A DNA stretch of 64,000 bases from positions 124,001-188,000 of the forward strand of contig NZ_DAMBQF010000002.1 in assembly GCF_032062245.1 (NCBI RefSeq). The letters are read 5' to 3'. Source of the stretch: Soonwooa sp032062245 (GTDB lineage Bacteria; Bacteroidota; Bacteroidia; Flavobacteriales; Weeksellaceae). Below, in pieces: positions 15,615 to 24,385 of this stretch. Position 1 is the stretch's first letter; every line of letters starts with the position of its first letter. The notes under the pieces are model-generated. The model was not told where the DNA came from and did not search any database. It saw only the letters and a list, made by a program, of their open reading frames with translations. The position numbers and the translations under genes are program-made.

Positions 15615-16223
15615 TTATAAATCAGGAAGTTTGATTGTGTTAGTTCGGTCTTCAATTTTATAATTGAGTGCTTTTGCGAGAACAAAAATCTCGTTAAGAT
15701 TATCGATCAACTGTTTGTTACCTTCTTGTTTTAGTTTGGTATAATCAATGTTTTTCTCCATGTTTTTCTTCGCAGAATCCATAATGCCATTGATATCAGC
15801 TTGGCTAAAACGGTTGATGGCGTAATCGTCCATAAAGTGGATTTTAACATCAGGAAAAACTTTTATATCCGCTTGTGGAAGCGCATCGATAACCAATTTT
15901 TTATTAACAGTGTCGACATCTATTTTCATCTTTTTTAAGTCGTAAGAAACCTGCGCTTTTGCAGTGGTGTAAAGCACCATTTCTTTTGGAAGAACATCAT
16001 AACCACCAATCGAAAAAGCCTTGCTTTTATGCGTTTGGAAGCTAGAAAAATCCTGTTCCATAACCACCATTTTGTTCATTTTGGTGATTTGGTTGGTTAG
16101 TAGATAATAATCTTTATTGATGACCGCCGCTTCTTCTTTGTGGCAGCCTTTCCACGCTAATAGACAAAAAATGGTTAGAAGAATTCCAACCACAAAAGAT
16201 AATATTGTATTAATATTTTTCAT
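15615..16223 (-). CDS. DUF4230 domain membrane-anchored protein
   Basis: A 202-residue protein with one N-terminal membrane anchor (about 8-24, FVVGILLTIFCLLAW) and a periplasmic alpha/beta domain typical of DUF4230 (VMEQDFSSFQTHKSKAF ... LYTTAKAQVSYDLKKMKIDV ... ALPQADIKVFPDVKI). Function is unknown for the family. Its start codon overlaps the 3' end of the upstream thioredoxin-like gene by 14 bp, so the two are probably translated from one message. Confidence 0.82.
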   Translation of the reverse strand: MKNINTILSFVVGILLTIFCLLAWKGCHKEEAAVINKDYYLLTNQITKMNKMVVMEQDFSSFQTHKSKAFSIGGYDVLPKEMVLYTTAKAQVSYDLKKMKIDVDTVNKKLVIDALPQADIKVFPDVKIHFMDDYAINRFSQADINGIMDSAKKNMEKNIDYTKLKQEGNKQLIDNLNEIFVLAKALNYKIEDRTNTIKLPDL

Positions 16224-16782
16224 TAACCTCTGGTGCTAATTTGGTTTGACCTTTCTTTTTTAAAATATTTAAGAGATCTTTTTCCAAGAACCCAGATTCA
16301 GGATATTCAATAATTCTGCCAACTTCGTTTCCATATTTTTTAACGATAAAAGTAGGTACTCTTTGGATGTTAAAAAGTCCTTCTTCACCATTTGGAGATT
16401 CCTTTTTGCGATTAACAGCGATAATTTGGATTTTGTTATGATTAACACCCGCTGCATCCATAATTTTCATAAAACGAGGGAATTCTCGATGACTATCGCC
16501 ACACCAAGTTCCTAAAAATACGATGTAAGAATAACCCGAAACCTTCTCTTTTTTAAGCGCTTTTAAGCTTTCTTCATCTATTTTGTAATCGTTGTATTCT
16601 TTGTCATACCAATCCGAAAATGGTTCTTTTTTAAACTGTTCCAAAGTCTGTTCGCCTAATAAAATTTTGCCGTCAGACTGTGTGTCGACTTCGCGGTTAA
16701 CGACAACTTTTTGTGCGATACAACTTTGTATGCTTAATGCTAAAGCGCCAAATAACATTAGTTTTGAAATTGATTTTATCAT
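16210..16782 (-). CDS. Secreted thioredoxin-like protein with a monothiol CxxS-type active site
   Basis: A 190-residue protein with a hydrophobic export signal (1-23; the SIQSC segment could be a lipobox). The thioredoxin fold is recognised by the strand YSYIVFLGTWCGDSHREFPRFM (about 90-111) and the cis-proline strand VPTFIVKKYG. The active site reads WCGDSH, so only the first cysteine of CxxC is present and ordinary disulphide reductase activity is unlikely. It is the first gene of an overlapping pair with the DUF4230 gene. Confidence 0.82.
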   Translation of the reverse strand: MIKSISKLMLFGALALSIQSCIAQKVVVNREVDTQSDGKILLGEQTLEQFKKEPFSDWYDKEYNDYKIDEESLKALKKEKVSGYSYIVFLGTWCGDSHREFPRFMKIMDAAGVNHNKIQIIAVNRKKESPNGEEGLFNIQRVPTFIVKKYGNEVGRIIEYPESGFLEKDLLNILKKKGQTKLAPEVNEKY

Positions 16783-16797
16783 CTTTTTGTTTTTTAA

Positions 16798-17262
16798 TTA
16801 AGACAGAATAGACTTAAGGTCAGCAGGGGAGTAGTTGATGCTTTTCAAGACTTTGTTGTCTTCTTTACGATAAACATTATATTTTTCGCCCGATTTTTCG
16901 AAGAAAACATCAACACCTTTGTCTTGATAATTTTTGACTGTTGCTTCTGCTTCTTCCTCTGTAGAGCAAGCTTTTGACATGTTAGAACGTTGTACCTCGT
17001 TGAAAAGTTCCACAAATTTGTCACCCATTCCGAATTCTAAAACCGCGCCAGAAAGTACATATTGAAGGTCGCAAAGTGCATCTGCAATTTCTACCAAATC
17101 ATTATCAGCAATCGCTTGTTTTAGCTCGTTAAGTTCTTCTTGCAAAAGACTTACTCTTAACTCACAACGCTCTTTTGATGGGATTTGTGGCGTGTCCAAA
17201 ATTGGAGCTTTAAAGGTTTTATGGAATTCTCCTACTTGGTTCAAGCTATCTATTTTGTCCAT
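16798..17262 (-). CDS. MazG-like nucleoside triphosphate pyrophosphohydrolase
   Basis: A 154-residue all-alpha NTP-pyrophosphatase. The helix pair RVSLLQEELNELKQAI and DLVEIADALCDLQYVLSG carries the EExxE plus ExxD metal-binding pattern of the MazG/PRA-PH superfamily. The C-terminal third (VFFEKSGEKYNVYRKEDNKVL) is a small strand-rich extension common in the Bacteroidota versions. The ATG at 17260-17262 was preferred to a start 60 bp upstream, which would add a hydrophobic non-conserved lead and run into a terminator. The substrate is probably a non-canonical dNTP (inference). Confidence 0.85.
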   Translation of the reverse strand: MDKIDSLNQVGEFHKTFKAPILDTPQIPSKERCELRVSLLQEELNELKQAIADNDLVEIADALCDLQYVLSGAVLEFGMGDKFVELFNEVQRSNMSKACSTEEEAEATVKNYQDKGVDVFFEKSGEKYNVYRKEDNKVLKSINYSPADLKSILS

Positions 17263-17308
17263 TTTTTTATAAAAGTTTAAGCAAATATAATGATTAAGGT
17301 GCAAAGAA

Positions 17309-17335
17309 AAAGACCGAAACAATTTTCCGGTCTTT
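17309..17335 (-). terminator. Terminator of the acyl-CoA dehydrogenase gene
   Basis: AAAGACCG (17309-17316) pairs with CGGTCTTT (17328-17335); on the minus strand a T-rich stretch follows. Confidence 0.75.
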
Positions 17336-17413
17336 ATTTTTATTTAAAATCTTTTGGTTTCAGTTTACAATCATAGAATTATAAATCAATACTCGTAGAT
17401 AAAAAATGTATTT

Positions 17414-18553
17414 CTATTTTGTGATATCTCTTCCGATAACCAATCTTTGGATTTCTGAAGTCCCTTCACCAATTGTACAAAGTTTAGAATCTCTGTAGAA
17501 TTTCTCAGCTGGGAAGTCTTTAGTATAACCGTAACCACCGAAGATTTGAACCGCGTTATTAGAGATTCTTACACAAGCTTCAGATGCATAAAGTTTTGCC
17601 ATTGCGCCTTCTTTAGTCATTGGTTTTTTAGCCATTTTTAAAGTTGAAGCTCTTTGAATCAAAAGTTCCGCTGCATCGATTTCTGTTGCCATATCAGCTA
17701 ACATAAAATTAATCGCTTGGAATTCTGCAATCGCTTTCCCGAATTGTTGTCTTTCTTTAGCGTATTTAAGAGCAGATTTGTAAGCGCCTCTCGCAATTCC
17801 TAAAGATAAGGCAGCGATAGAAATTCTACCACCATCCAAGATTTTCATCGCTTGTTTGAAACCTTCTCCAACTTCGCCCAATCTGTGAGAATCTGGTACA
17901 CGTACATTATCAAAAATAAGCTCAGCTGTTTCTGATGCGCGCATTCCTAATTTATTTTCTTTTTTACCAGAAGAGAAACCTGGCATTCCTTTTTCTAAAA
18001 CGAAAGCTGTAGAATTATTTTTAGCGCCTTTTTCTCCTGTTCTTGTCATAACAACAGCAATATCACCAGAAATTGCGTGTGTGATGAAGTTTTTAGCACC
18101 ATTGATAACCCACTCGTCACCATCTTTAACAGCAGTCGTTGACATCCCTCCCGAGTCAGATCCTGTGTTGTGCTCTGTAAGTCCCCAAGCACCGATAACT
18201 TTACCTGAAGCTAGTTGTGGAAGCCATTTCATACGTTGTTCTTCGTTCCCGAATTCGTAGATGTGGTTAGTACAAAGAGAATTGTGCGCTGCTACAGACA
18301 GTCCAATTGATGGATCAACTTGAGAAATTTCGTCTAAAATTGCTACATACTCGTGATATCCAAGTCCAGAACCTCCGTATTGTTCAGGAATAATAATTCC
18401 CATAAATCCCATTTCGCCTAGTTGGTGGAATAGATCTTTTGGAAAAGTTTGACTTTCGTCCCATTCCATAATATTTGGGCGGATATTTTTTTCTGCAAAT
18501 TCTCTAGCCGTTTCAGCGACCATTTTTAAGTTGTCCATAGTTGTGCTGTCCAT
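17414..18553 (-). CDS. Acyl-CoA dehydrogenase
   Basis: A 379-residue flavoenzyme that oxidises acyl-CoA esters to 2-enoyl-CoA in the cytoplasm, passing electrons to ETF. It shows the N-terminal helical domain, the beta-domain signature GAWGLTEHNTGSDSGGM, the FAD-contacting WVINGAKNFITHA, the helix ARGAYKSALKYAKERQQFGK and the C-terminal FGGYGYTKDFPAEKFYRD, with the catalytic glutamate in TIGEGTSEIQR. This pattern fits short- and branched-chain acyl-CoA dehydrogenases, but chain preference cannot be read. A -7 box lies at 18571-18578. Confidence 0.93.
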   Translation of the reverse strand: MDSTTMDNLKMVAETAREFAEKNIRPNIMEWDESQTFPKDLFHQLGEMGFMGIIIPEQYGGSGLGYHEYVAILDEISQVDPSIGLSVAAHNSLCTNHIYEFGNEEQRMKWLPQLASGKVIGAWGLTEHNTGSDSGGMSTTAVKDGDEWVINGAKNFITHAISGDIAVVMTRTGEKGAKNNSTAFVLEKGMPGFSSGKKENKLGMRASETAELIFDNVRVPDSHRLGEVGEGFKQAMKILDGGRISIAALSLGIARGAYKSALKYAKERQQFGKAIAEFQAINFMLADMATEIDAAELLIQRASTLKMAKKPMTKEGAMAKLYASEACVRISNNAVQIFGGYGYTKDFPAEKFYRDSKLCTIGEGTSEIQRLVIGRDITK

Positions 18554-18570
18554 ATTAATTTATTGAGACC

Positions 18571-18578
18571 CAAATATA
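18571..18578 (-). promoter_or_regulatory. Promoter -7 box TATATTTG for the acyl-CoA dehydrogenase gene
   Basis: Exact TAnnTTTG on the minus strand, 17 bases before the ATG at 18553. Confidence 0.6.
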
Positions 18579-18739
18579 ACTTAATTTAGAAAGGAGACAA
18601 AATTTTTCTTTTTAATGCTTAAGGTTTACTTATTAAAGTATTAGCAGTTAGTTTATTAGCTTTTAATAATATATTAATAATGTGTTTCAGTTTTGCAATA
18701 GATAATTATTTATCTTTAGCGCCCTTATAATTTTAGAGT

Positions 18740-20572
18740 ATGAAAAAACTTTATTTTGGATTATTAATTCTACCAAGTTTGTTTTTTGGTCAAACAGGTG
18801 ATTATTACAATGGTACCGAAAATCTTTCTGGTTATCAATTAAAATCAAAACTACACGACATTATTTCTGCCAAACCTATTAGTTGGAATTATGGTGATTT
18901 GCAAACGTTCTATGCGACGACAGATGTAGATCGTTATTACGAAAAGGATGAAAGTTTGTTGGATATGTATTCTGAAATTCCGACTGGTCCAGATGCTTAT
19001 GTATACAATTTTAGTCAAATGATTGGCTCCGCTAATGCCGAAGGTCTTGGCTGGAATCGTGAGCATGTTATGCCTCAAAGTTCCTTCAATAGCAATTATC
19101 CAATGTATTCGGATTTATTTTTTGTGATTCCGACGGATGCAAGAATCAATCAGTTGAGAAGTAATTATCCGTACGGAACAGTGGGATCAACAATTTTTCA
19201 TACTTTTACGAATACTTCAAAAATTGGTAATATTGCAGTACCAAACGCAACTTATACAGGTCGAGTTTACGAACCAATTAACGAGTTTAAAGGTGATATA
19301 GCTAGGTCTTTACTTTATTTTGCTGTTCGTTATGAAGGTAAGTTGGGCAGTTTTAATTTTGATACAACCGCAGATCCTACAAAAGATCAAAACCCTTTGA
19401 ATGGTAGCGAGGAGCAAGCTTTCGAAAAATGGTACATCCAGATGTTGATTAATTGGCATAATCTAGATCCTGTTTCGCAAAAAGAAATTGATCGTAACAA
19501 TTACGTTTATCAAATTCAGAAAAATAGAAATCCTTTTATCGATCACCCAGAATGGGTTAATTCAATTTGGAATCAAACTATTGCGACAACTGCGCCACAA
19601 GCGGTTTCGGATTTAGTAACAACCAAAACTTCTGCGTATTTTGCTAGTTTGCAATGGACACCAAGTCAAGATCCAACGGTTATCGGTTACGAAGTTTACC
19701 AAGACGGAACTTTAATCGGTAAAACTTCTTCTAATAAATATGTTGCCGATCGTTTAACACCGTTAACGACTTATAACTTCAGCGTTATTGCATATAATAA
19801 TGCTTATTTGAAAAGTTCTCAAAGTAATATGCTGTCAATAACGACTTTGGAAAATGATGCCTATGCGAGCGATTTGATGATTGATAAATATATCGAGGGG
19901 ACGTCTAATAATCGTGCTTTAGAAATTAAAAACCTTACTGGACACGATATCGATCTCAAAAATTATCGTTTATCTGCGCAATATAAAAGTGGTACAAACT
20001 ATTATTTTGAAAAGCCACTAGAATTAGAAGGAATTCTGCCGCATGGTCAAAGTTTTGTCGCAATTAATCCTAATGCCACTTTGTCGTGTTATCCAACAGA
20101 AAATGCAAGATTCCAATCGGCGTCGCCAGCTTTGACATTTTCGGGTTATAATTATGTAGAGCTTAACTACAAAAATTTTCCTGTTGATGCGATTGGTAAT
20201 AAAGGAATGGATAATACGAATACGGATAAATCTTTATACCGTTTGGCAAGTGTTAAAAATCCGACCAAAACTTATGATGACGCAGAGTGGCAATCTTATC
20301 CAAAAGATTATTGTCAAAATTTAGGATCCTTGGCATCACAAAATGTTAGTTTATTGGCGAACACAAGCATCTATCCAAATCCAGTTTCAGATATTTTGAA
20401 TGTTAAATCAGATCATGTTATTGCTAATTTCCAGATTTTAGATTCTATGGGAAGATTGGTGAAATCAGGAACTTTGAATGCTAAAAATGCTTCTTTAAAT
20501 GTCGCTAATCTGTCTGCTGGTGTGTATTTCTTAAAATTGGATGACAAAGTTCAGCAGTTTATTAAGAGATAA
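18740..20572 (+). CDS. Secreted endonuclease I family nuclease with FnIII-like domain and T9SS sorting domain
   Basis: A 610-residue exported nuclease. After a signal peptide (1-18) comes an endonuclease I domain (about 20-275) with the His-metal motif WNREHVMPQSSFN and the following SDLFFVIPTDARINQLRSNYPYG. A fibronectin type III-like module follows (about 285-370), then a lamin-tail-like beta domain (about 380-500, YIEGTSNNRALEIKNLTG) and a T9SS type A tail (about 535-610, ANTSIYPNPVSDIL ... VYFLKL). It probably degrades extracellular DNA for nutrition or biofilm release (inference from family). A -7-like TATCTTTA is at 18711-18718. Confidence 0.9.
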   Translation: MKKLYFGLLILPSLFFGQTGDYYNGTENLSGYQLKSKLHDIISAKPISWNYGDLQTFYATTDVDRYYEKDESLLDMYSEIPTGPDAYVYNFSQMIGSANAEGLGWNREHVMPQSSFNSNYPMYSDLFFVIPTDARINQLRSNYPYGTVGSTIFHTFTNTSKIGNIAVPNATYTGRVYEPINEFKGDIARSLLYFAVRYEGKLGSFNFDTTADPTKDQNPLNGSEEQAFEKWYIQMLINWHNLDPVSQKEIDRNNYVYQIQKNRNPFIDHPEWVNSIWNQTIATTAPQAVSDLVTTKTSAYFASLQWTPSQDPTVIGYEVYQDGTLIGKTSSNKYVADRLTPLTTYNFSVIAYNNAYLKSSQSNMLSITTLENDAYASDLMIDKYIEGTSNNRALEIKNLTGHDIDLKNYRLSAQYKSGTNYYFEKPLELEGILPHGQSFVAINPNATLSCYPTENARFQSASPALTFSGYNYVELNYKNFPVDAIGNKGMDNTNTDKSLYRLASVKNPTKTYDDAEWQSYPKDYCQNLGSLASQNVSLLANTSIYPNPVSDILNVKSDHVIANFQILDSMGRLVKSGTLNAKNASLNVANLSAGVYFLKLDDKVQQFIKR

Positions 20573-20657
20573 GCTATTTCGCTAATATGTTATAAATATA
20601 AGTTATTTTGCTAATATTTATTGATTATAATGTTTTTCGCTAATGTTTTAATTTATA
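20571..20657 (+). repeat. Three tandem 29-bp units carrying GCTAATRT, probable operator of the SatD-like/DUF3307 operon
   Basis: Units 20571-20599, 20600-20628 and 20629-20657 repeat with a period of exactly 29 bp. The best-conserved part is TTTYGCTAATRT, at 20581, 20610 and 20639. An inverted copy, ATATTAGC, stands at 20681-20688, next to the -7 box. The downstream product has a helix-turn-helix, so autoregulation is a reasonable inference. Confidence 0.75.
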
Positions 20658-20697
20658 AGCTTTTTGTATTATATTTTAAAATATTAGCGATTTTTAT

Positions 20698-20705
20698 TAT
20701 ATTTG
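20698..20705 (+). promoter_or_regulatory. Promoter -7 box TATATTTG four bases before the start codon
   Basis: Exact TAnnTTTG followed by C; only four bases separate it from the ATG at 20710. This implies a leaderless or nearly leaderless mRNA. Confidence 0.65.
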
Positions 20706-20709
20706 CATT

Positions 20710-21315
20710 ATGAAAGCGGTAATCACAGGCGATATTATTGACTCTCAAAAATTCGGGGCAGAAGTTTGGTACAAAGCTTTGCAAGAGATTTTTGAAGGGA
20801 AAACTTCGCAAGAATGGGAAAACTACCGCGGCGACGAGTTTCAGTATCTTATTCCAAATGCTGAAGATGCTTTTCTAGAGTTTTTAAAAATAAAAGCTGG
20901 CATCAAAAAAATCCAGGATTTAGACGTTCGTATTTCGATTGGTTTGGGAGATCAAAATTTTGTCGCTGATAAAGTGTCACAAAGTAACGGCAGCGCTTTT
21001 GTCAATTCTGGACGTAATCTTGAACGTATAAAAGCCGAAAAAATAAATCTTCATATCGCGTCAGAAAAGCCAGAACTCGATGCTCAACTTAATCTGATTT
21101 TTAAATGGGTGAGTTTAACCGTTGATAGTTGGAGTGTGATGTCGGCAGAAATCGTTGATTTGTTTTTAAATAAAAAAGACATCAACCAAGACGAAGCTGC
21201 GAAGTTACTTAACTTGACACAATCCTCCATTAGCCAACGTCTAAAACGCGCTAACTACGATCTTTTGATGGAAACCGAAGCTTATTATCGACAACTAATC
21301 TCTCAGCAAAAATGA
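20710..21315 (+). CDS. SatD-like protein with C-terminal helix-turn-helix
   Basis: A 201-residue soluble protein. The N-terminal part (1-130, AVITGDIIDSQKFG, WENYRGDEFQYLIPNAEDA, DVRISIGLGDQN, SNGSAFVNSGRNLE) fits the SatD family, which resembles nucleotidyl-cyclase-like folds but has no assigned activity. Residues about 157-190 (DINQDEAAKLLNLTQSSISQ) form a helix-turn-helix with a RepB/sigma-like look. The gene overlaps the DUF3307 gene by four bases (ATGA). The upstream tandem repeats suggest it is the repressor or activator of its own operon. Biological role unknown. Confidence 0.8.
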   Translation: MKAVITGDIIDSQKFGAEVWYKALQEIFEGKTSQEWENYRGDEFQYLIPNAEDAFLEFLKIKAGIKKIQDLDVRISIGLGDQNFVADKVSQSNGSAFVNSGRNLERIKAEKINLHIASEKPELDAQLNLIFKWVSLTVDSWSVMSAEIVDLFLNKKDINQDEAAKLLNLTQSSISQRLKRANYDLLMETEAYYRQLISQQK

Positions 21316-22013
21316 TTTTTTTACCACTCATATTGGCTCATTTACTCGGAGATTTCGTCTTCCAGCCAAATGCGTGGGTTAACGATAAAGAGCAAAAAAA
21401 ATTAGCAAGTCTATATTTGTACATTCATGTATTGGTGCACACAATTTTGAGTTTCGTATTTCTTTGGAATCTCAATTATTGGTGGATTGCATTGGTTGTT
21501 GGCGCGACACATTTTGTAATTGATGCCGCGAAACTTCAGTTTCAAAAACCTAAAAATAAACGATTATGGTTTTTCATCGACCAATTTTTACATATTGCAG
21601 TAATAATTGCTTTAAGTTTAATCATTCAACAAAATATAGATTGGAGTATTATCTTTAATGAAATCAATCTCAAACTCTTTACAGCAGCTGTTTTCCTAAC
21701 GACGCCTTGTTCGATTATTATTAAATTAATGATAAGTTTTTGGACGCCCAATCCGCAAGATAAAGATTCCGTTCAGACAGATTCTTTAGCCAACGCAGGC
21801 AAATATATTGGAATTTTGGAACGATTAATGGTTTTCGTTTTTATAGTTGTTAATCATTGGGAAGGTGTGGGTTTTATGATTGCGGCGAAGTCGGTTTTTA
21901 GATTTAGCGATTTGGCACAAGCTAAACAACGGAAACTGACAGAATATGTATTAATAGGGACTTTATTAAGTTTTGGAATCGCAATCTTAACGGGAATTTT
22001 GGTTCAGATTTAA
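21312..22013 (+). CDS. DUF3307 membrane protein, partner of the SatD-like gene
   Basis: A 233-residue protein with about six hydrophobic segments (first at 1-15 with the LLGDFVFQPNAWVNDK motif typical of DUF3307, others near 28-48, 52-68, 88-105, 115-140, 170-190 and 215-232). Histidine and aspartate residues in the first helices (HLLGDF, HVLVH, ATHFVIDAAKL) are conserved in the family and could bind a metal, but no activity is known. Its start overlaps the upstream stop, indicating translational coupling; the pair is likely a functional unit. Confidence 0.82.
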   Translation: MIFLPLILAHLLGDFVFQPNAWVNDKEQKKLASLYLYIHVLVHTILSFVFLWNLNYWWIALVVGATHFVIDAAKLQFQKPKNKRLWFFIDQFLHIAVIIALSLIIQQNIDWSIIFNEINLKLFTAAVFLTTPCSIIIKLMISFWTPNPQDKDSVQTDSLANAGKYIGILERLMVFVFIVVNHWEGVGFMIAAKSVFRFSDLAQAKQRKLTEYVLIGTLLSFGIAILTGILVQI

Positions 22014-22027
22014 ACCAATTATTTCCG

Positions 22028-22035
22028 TAAATTTG
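22028..22035 (+). promoter_or_regulatory. Promoter -7 box TAAATTTG for purC-purF
   Basis: Exact TAnnTTTG match 39 bases before the purC ATG. Confidence 0.5.
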
Positions 22036-22074
22036 TATAGAAATAAATTAAAAGTAAAAAAGTAAAAAGAATAA

Positions 22075-22794
22075 ATGGAAAAGAAAGAAATGCTTTATGA
22101 AGGTAAAGCAAAACAGGTTTTCGCAACAGACAAAGCAGATGAGGTTATTGTAAGATACAAAGATGATGCAACAGCTTTCAATGCACAAAAGCGTGGTTCT
22201 TTCGCTAGAAAAGGCGAATTAAACAATGCTATTTCAACTTTAATTTTCGAATATTTAGCAAAAAATGGAATCCCGACACACTTTATCGAAAAGCTTGGTG
22301 ATATCGAGCAATTGGTGAAAAAAGTGGACATTATTCCGTTGGAAATGGTGGTGCGTAACTATGTTGCGGGAAGTATGGCGCAACGTCTTGGTGTTGAAGA
22401 AGGTCTTAAATCGCCAGTGACTATTTTTGATCTTTGCTACAAAAAAGACGAGTTAGGAGATCCGCTAATCAACGATCATCACGCTGTATTTTTGGGCGCT
22501 GCATCTTATGATGAACTTAAAGAAATGTACGCTTTAACGGACAAAATCAACCAATTGTTGATTGCGCTATTTGATAAAATGAATATTATCCTTGTCGATT
22601 TTAAAATCGAATTGGGAAAAACTTCGGACGGAAAAATCGTTTTAGCAGACGAAATCTCACCAGATACTTGTCGTCTTTGGGATAAAGATACGATGAAGAA
22701 GTTGGACAAAGACCGTTTCAGAAGAGATCTTGGAGAAGTTACAGAAGCTTATGAAGAGATATATGATCGATTACAAAAAGCAGTTAATTCATAA
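22075..22794 (+). CDS. purC: Phosphoribosylaminoimidazole-succinocarboxamide synthase (SAICAR synthetase)
   Basis: PurC joins aspartate to CAIR in purine biosynthesis, using ATP. The 239-residue sequence has the ATP-site start LYEGKAKQVF, the signature VEMVVRNYVAGS-type segment (LEMVVRNYVAGS), the DPLINDHHA motif and the C-terminal ADEISPDTCRLWD. It is followed after 19 bp by purF, another step of the same pathway. Confidence 0.97.
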   Translation: MEKKEMLYEGKAKQVFATDKADEVIVRYKDDATAFNAQKRGSFARKGELNNAISTLIFEYLAKNGIPTHFIEKLGDIEQLVKKVDIIPLEMVVRNYVAGSMAQRLGVEEGLKSPVTIFDLCYKKDELGDPLINDHHAVFLGAASYDELKEMYALTDKINQLLIALFDKMNIILVDFKIELGKTSDGKIVLADEISPDTCRLWDKDTMKKLDKDRFRRDLGEVTEAYEEIYDRLQKAVNS

Positions 22795-22813
22795 GTTCTA
22801 TAGAAATTAAAAA

Positions 22814-24322
22814 ATGAATTTACAATTTCAAAACTTCAGTTCGTTACCAAAATATGCGTTTCAGAATCGCTATAACGAATTCGAAGAATTAAAAAATCAA
22901 GAACCAGAAGCTGGCGCTTATCCGTTTGACAAAATGGAAGAAGAATGCGGGATTTTTGGTTTGGTTTCCGACGAAAATACAGACACATTTTCGTTATCAC
23001 AATTTGGACTTTTTGCATTGCAACATCGTGGGCAAGAAGCTTGCGGAATTACCGTTGGTAACGATGGGAAAATGTATTCTATAAAAGATGAAGGTTTGGT
23101 TTTGGATGTTTTTAAAACCATCGAAAATCCCGAAACTTTCATGGGAAATTGTGTTATCGGTCACACGCGTTACACGACAGCGGGCGACAAAAAAAAATAC
23201 AATTATCAACCTTTCTTTGCAAAGAACGAATATGATCAAATTATCTTATCCATCGCGCACAACGGAAATCTGACCAACGCCAAACAACTCAAAAAAGAGT
23301 TGGAGGAAGAAGGTGTGGTGTTCCGTGCGACTTCGGATTCTGAGGTTATTTTAAGATTAATTCAGAAAAACCTAGATCTTGGACTTCGTGGTGCGATTAA
23401 AGCGACGATGGAAAAGATTGAAGGTGCTTATTCTGTAGTTGGTGTTACTCGAAATAAATTCTTTGCGTTCCGTGATTTTAACGGTATTCGACCTTTGGTT
23501 TTAGGAGCGATTGACGAAAAAACTTTTGTTGTGGCATCAGAATCTTGTGCTTTGGATGGTGTTGGTGCACAATATGTGCGTGATATTCTTCCAGGCGAAA
23601 TCGTCTATACAAGCGATAACGAAAAAGGACTTCAATCTTATTTGGTTAAAGAAAATTGCACAAACAGAATTTGCTCTTTCGAATATATTTATTTTGCGCG
23701 TCCAGACTCGATGTTGGAAGGCATCAATGTGCACGAAGTTCGTGAGAAATCAGGTATGAAAATCTGGGAACAAGCGCCTGTTGAAGCGGATGTAGTGATT
23801 GGTGTTCCAGATTCTGGTGTTCCTGCTGCAATTGGTTTTGCGAAAGCTTCGGGAATCCCTTTCCGTCCAGTGTTGATCAAGAATCGTTATATCGGGAGAT
23901 CATTTATTATTCCGTCGCAAGAGATGCGCGAGCATTATGTTAATCTTAAATTAAATCCAATTGTTTCCGAAATTAAAGACAAGTGTGTTGTGATTATCGA
24001 CGACTCGATTGTTAGAGGAACAACGTCCAAACGTCTGGTTAAAATTTTGAAAAAAGCAGGTGTTAAGGAAATTCACTTTAGAAGTGTTTCCCCACCAATT
24101 ATTGCGCCTTGTTTTTTAGGAATCGATACGCCGACTAAAGATGATTTAATCTCAGCAAATATGACCAAAGATGAACTTAGAGATTATCTAGAAGTTGATA
24201 GTTTGGAGTTTTTGTCTGTTCCTAATTTGCAAGATATTTTAGGATCTAAGAATCATTGTTTTGGATGTTTCACAGAAAAGTATCCTGTTGAAAAACCAGT
24301 AGAAGAAGATTTATTCCAATAA
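22814..24322 (+). CDS. purF: Amidophosphoribosyltransferase, B. subtilis-like Fe-S type
   Basis: PurF catalyses the first step of purine synthesis, PRPP plus glutamine to phosphoribosylamine. The predicted N-terminal nucleophile is C45 in EEECGIFGL, so the start used implies a 44-residue propeptide; a later in-frame ATG at 22934 would leave only MEEE ahead of the cysteine. The glutaminase domain (CGIFGL, GHTRYTTAG, HNGNLTNA) and the phosphoribosyltransferase site VVIIDDSIVRGTTS are clear. Cysteines in CTNRICSFEYIYFARPD and the C-terminal NHCFGCFTEKYP suggest the [4Fe-4S] cluster of the Bacillus-type enzyme. Confidence 0.96.
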   Translation: MNLQFQNFSSLPKYAFQNRYNEFEELKNQEPEAGAYPFDKMEEECGIFGLVSDENTDTFSLSQFGLFALQHRGQEACGITVGNDGKMYSIKDEGLVLDVFKTIENPETFMGNCVIGHTRYTTAGDKKKYNYQPFFAKNEYDQIILSIAHNGNLTNAKQLKKELEEEGVVFRATSDSEVILRLIQKNLDLGLRGAIKATMEKIEGAYSVVGVTRNKFFAFRDFNGIRPLVLGAIDEKTFVVASESCALDGVGAQYVRDILPGEIVYTSDNEKGLQSYLVKENCTNRICSFEYIYFARPDSMLEGINVHEVREKSGMKIWEQAPVEADVVIGVPDSGVPAAIGFAKASGIPFRPVLIKNRYIGRSFIIPSQEMREHYVNLKLNPIVSEIKDKCVVIIDDSIVRGTTSKRLVKILKKAGVKEIHFRSVSPPIIAPCFLGIDTPTKDDLISANMTKDELRDYLEVDSLEFLSVPNLQDILGSKNHCFGCFTEKYPVEKPVEEDLFQ

Positions 24323-24343
24323 TAAATTTCAGAAATATAACAA

Positions 24344-24373
24344 AACAGCGCTTCAATTTTGAGGCGCTGTTTT
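24344..24373. terminator. Terminator after purF, shared with the convergent gene
   Basis: CAGCGCTTCAA pairs with TTGAGGCGCTG (one G-U pair), followed by eight T on the plus strand and A tract on the other side. Confidence 0.88.
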
Positions 24374-24385
24374 TTTTAATTAAAA

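Noticed and set aside
20571..20657. The 29-bp repeats as a CRISPR array
   Set aside because: The units are contiguous with no spacers, only three imperfect copies exist and no cas gene is near; an operator is more likely.
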